This document shows positions 32,298-32,542 of a DNA stretch of 32,542 bases, piece after piece. A program made the translations under genes and the position numbers. Numbering within the stretch: position 1 is the stretch's first letter; the number at the start of each line of letters is the position of its first letter. Where the stretch lies: the NCBI GenBank assembly GCA_023428465.1, contig JAEYXM010000234.1, positions 1-32,542 on the forward strand, read 5' to 3'. This DNA is from Actinomycetes bacterium. Its GTDB lineage: Bacteria; Actinomycetota; Actinomycetes; Actinomycetales; Cellulomonadaceae. The notes beneath the pieces were generated by a model. That model saw nothing but the letters and a program-made list of their open reading frames with translations. It was not told the origin of the DNA and did no database searches.

Positions 32298-32542
32298 ATG
32301 ACGCACGGGCAGCCGGTCACCCGGCGCGAGCTTCGGCACGCGCAGACGGCGCCGACCACCCCGCCCGCTCCGCCGGTCGTCTGGCTGCCTGACGCCGGCG
32401 CGAGCGTCCCGACGGCGGTCACTCCCGTCGCCCGGCACGGCTCCGCCCCGCACGCTCCTGCCACGCACGTGCCCGCCGCGGACGCAGGCGAGACCCTGGC
32501 CGCCCCCGGGCAGCCCCTGACCCGTCGTGCGCTGCGCGAGGC
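32298..32542 (+). CDS. N-terminus of unidentified protein (partial)
   Basis: An open frame from ATG 32298 (CCAGGAC just before) runs off the window after 81 codons. It is rich in Ala, Pro, Thr and Arg, with no hydrophobic helix so far. A short motif is repeated: PVTRRELR (residues 6-13) and PLTRRALR (73-80). Basic TRR-x-LR segments of this kind stand ahead of the first membrane helix in several actinobacterial envelope and peptidoglycan-acting proteins, so an envelope protein is possible, but this is weak. The frame could also be chance, though a repeated in-frame motif argues for coding. Confidence 0.5.
   Translation, partial: MTHGQPVTRRELRHAQTAPTTPPAPPVVWLPDAGASVPTAVTPVARHGSAPHAPATHVPAADAGETLAAPGQPLTRRALRE

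Overview
The window comes from a high-GC actinobacterium. Gene content and order suggest Cellulomonadaceae (Cellulomonas or a close relative), but no rRNA is present, so the family assignment is an inference. Supporting signs are the very high G+C, many GTG starts, 4-nt ATGA/GTGA gene overlaps, and the actinobacterial block of a MerR regulator, bifunctional nuclease, FtsR, FHA protein, DUF881, small basic protein, DUF881 and CDP-alcohol transferase.

Layout. 1-3.4 kb is an accessory-looking, lower-GC segment: the tail of an ISL3-type transposase, then on the minus strand a secreted S1-type protease, a SigE-family sigma factor and a single-pass membrane protein. 3.4-10.4 kb holds a GNAT acetyltransferase, a large PEP/pyruvate-binding (PPDK-type ATP-grasp) protein with a KaiC-like N-terminus, a small membrane protein and pyruvate carboxylase. 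10.6-16 kb is the conserved division and metabolic-signalling cluster, the same order as M. tuberculosis Rv1830-Rv1822 but without gcvH. 16-20.2 kb holds an RNB ribonuclease and a GH13 enzyme translationally coupled to an LLM flavin oxidoreductase. 20.3-24 kb holds a cupin, an App1-type phosphatase-like protein, threonine aldolase, a PilZ protein and a PduO-type cobalamin adenosyltransferase. 24.2-32 kb is a cobalamin unit: a B12 riboswitch, a membrane-anchored surface protein, ECF transporter genes (EcfT, fused double ATPase, S component), then the B12-dependent ribonucleotide reductase nrdJ with a candidate NrdR box in the 3' end of the S-component gene. The window ends inside an unidentified gene.

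Two systems stand out. First, the ectodomain of the membrane protein beside the sigma factor resembles the propeptide of the neighbouring protease. This suggests a protease/propeptide-based signalling circuit that I do not recognise as described. Second, B12 capture, import, adenosylation and use are encoded side by side. Their likely controls are a riboswitch in front of the transporter genes and a candidate NrdR operator inside the last transporter gene, just ahead of nrdJ.

No tRNA, rRNA or CRISPR array was seen. All homology statements come from reading motifs; no database search was run.
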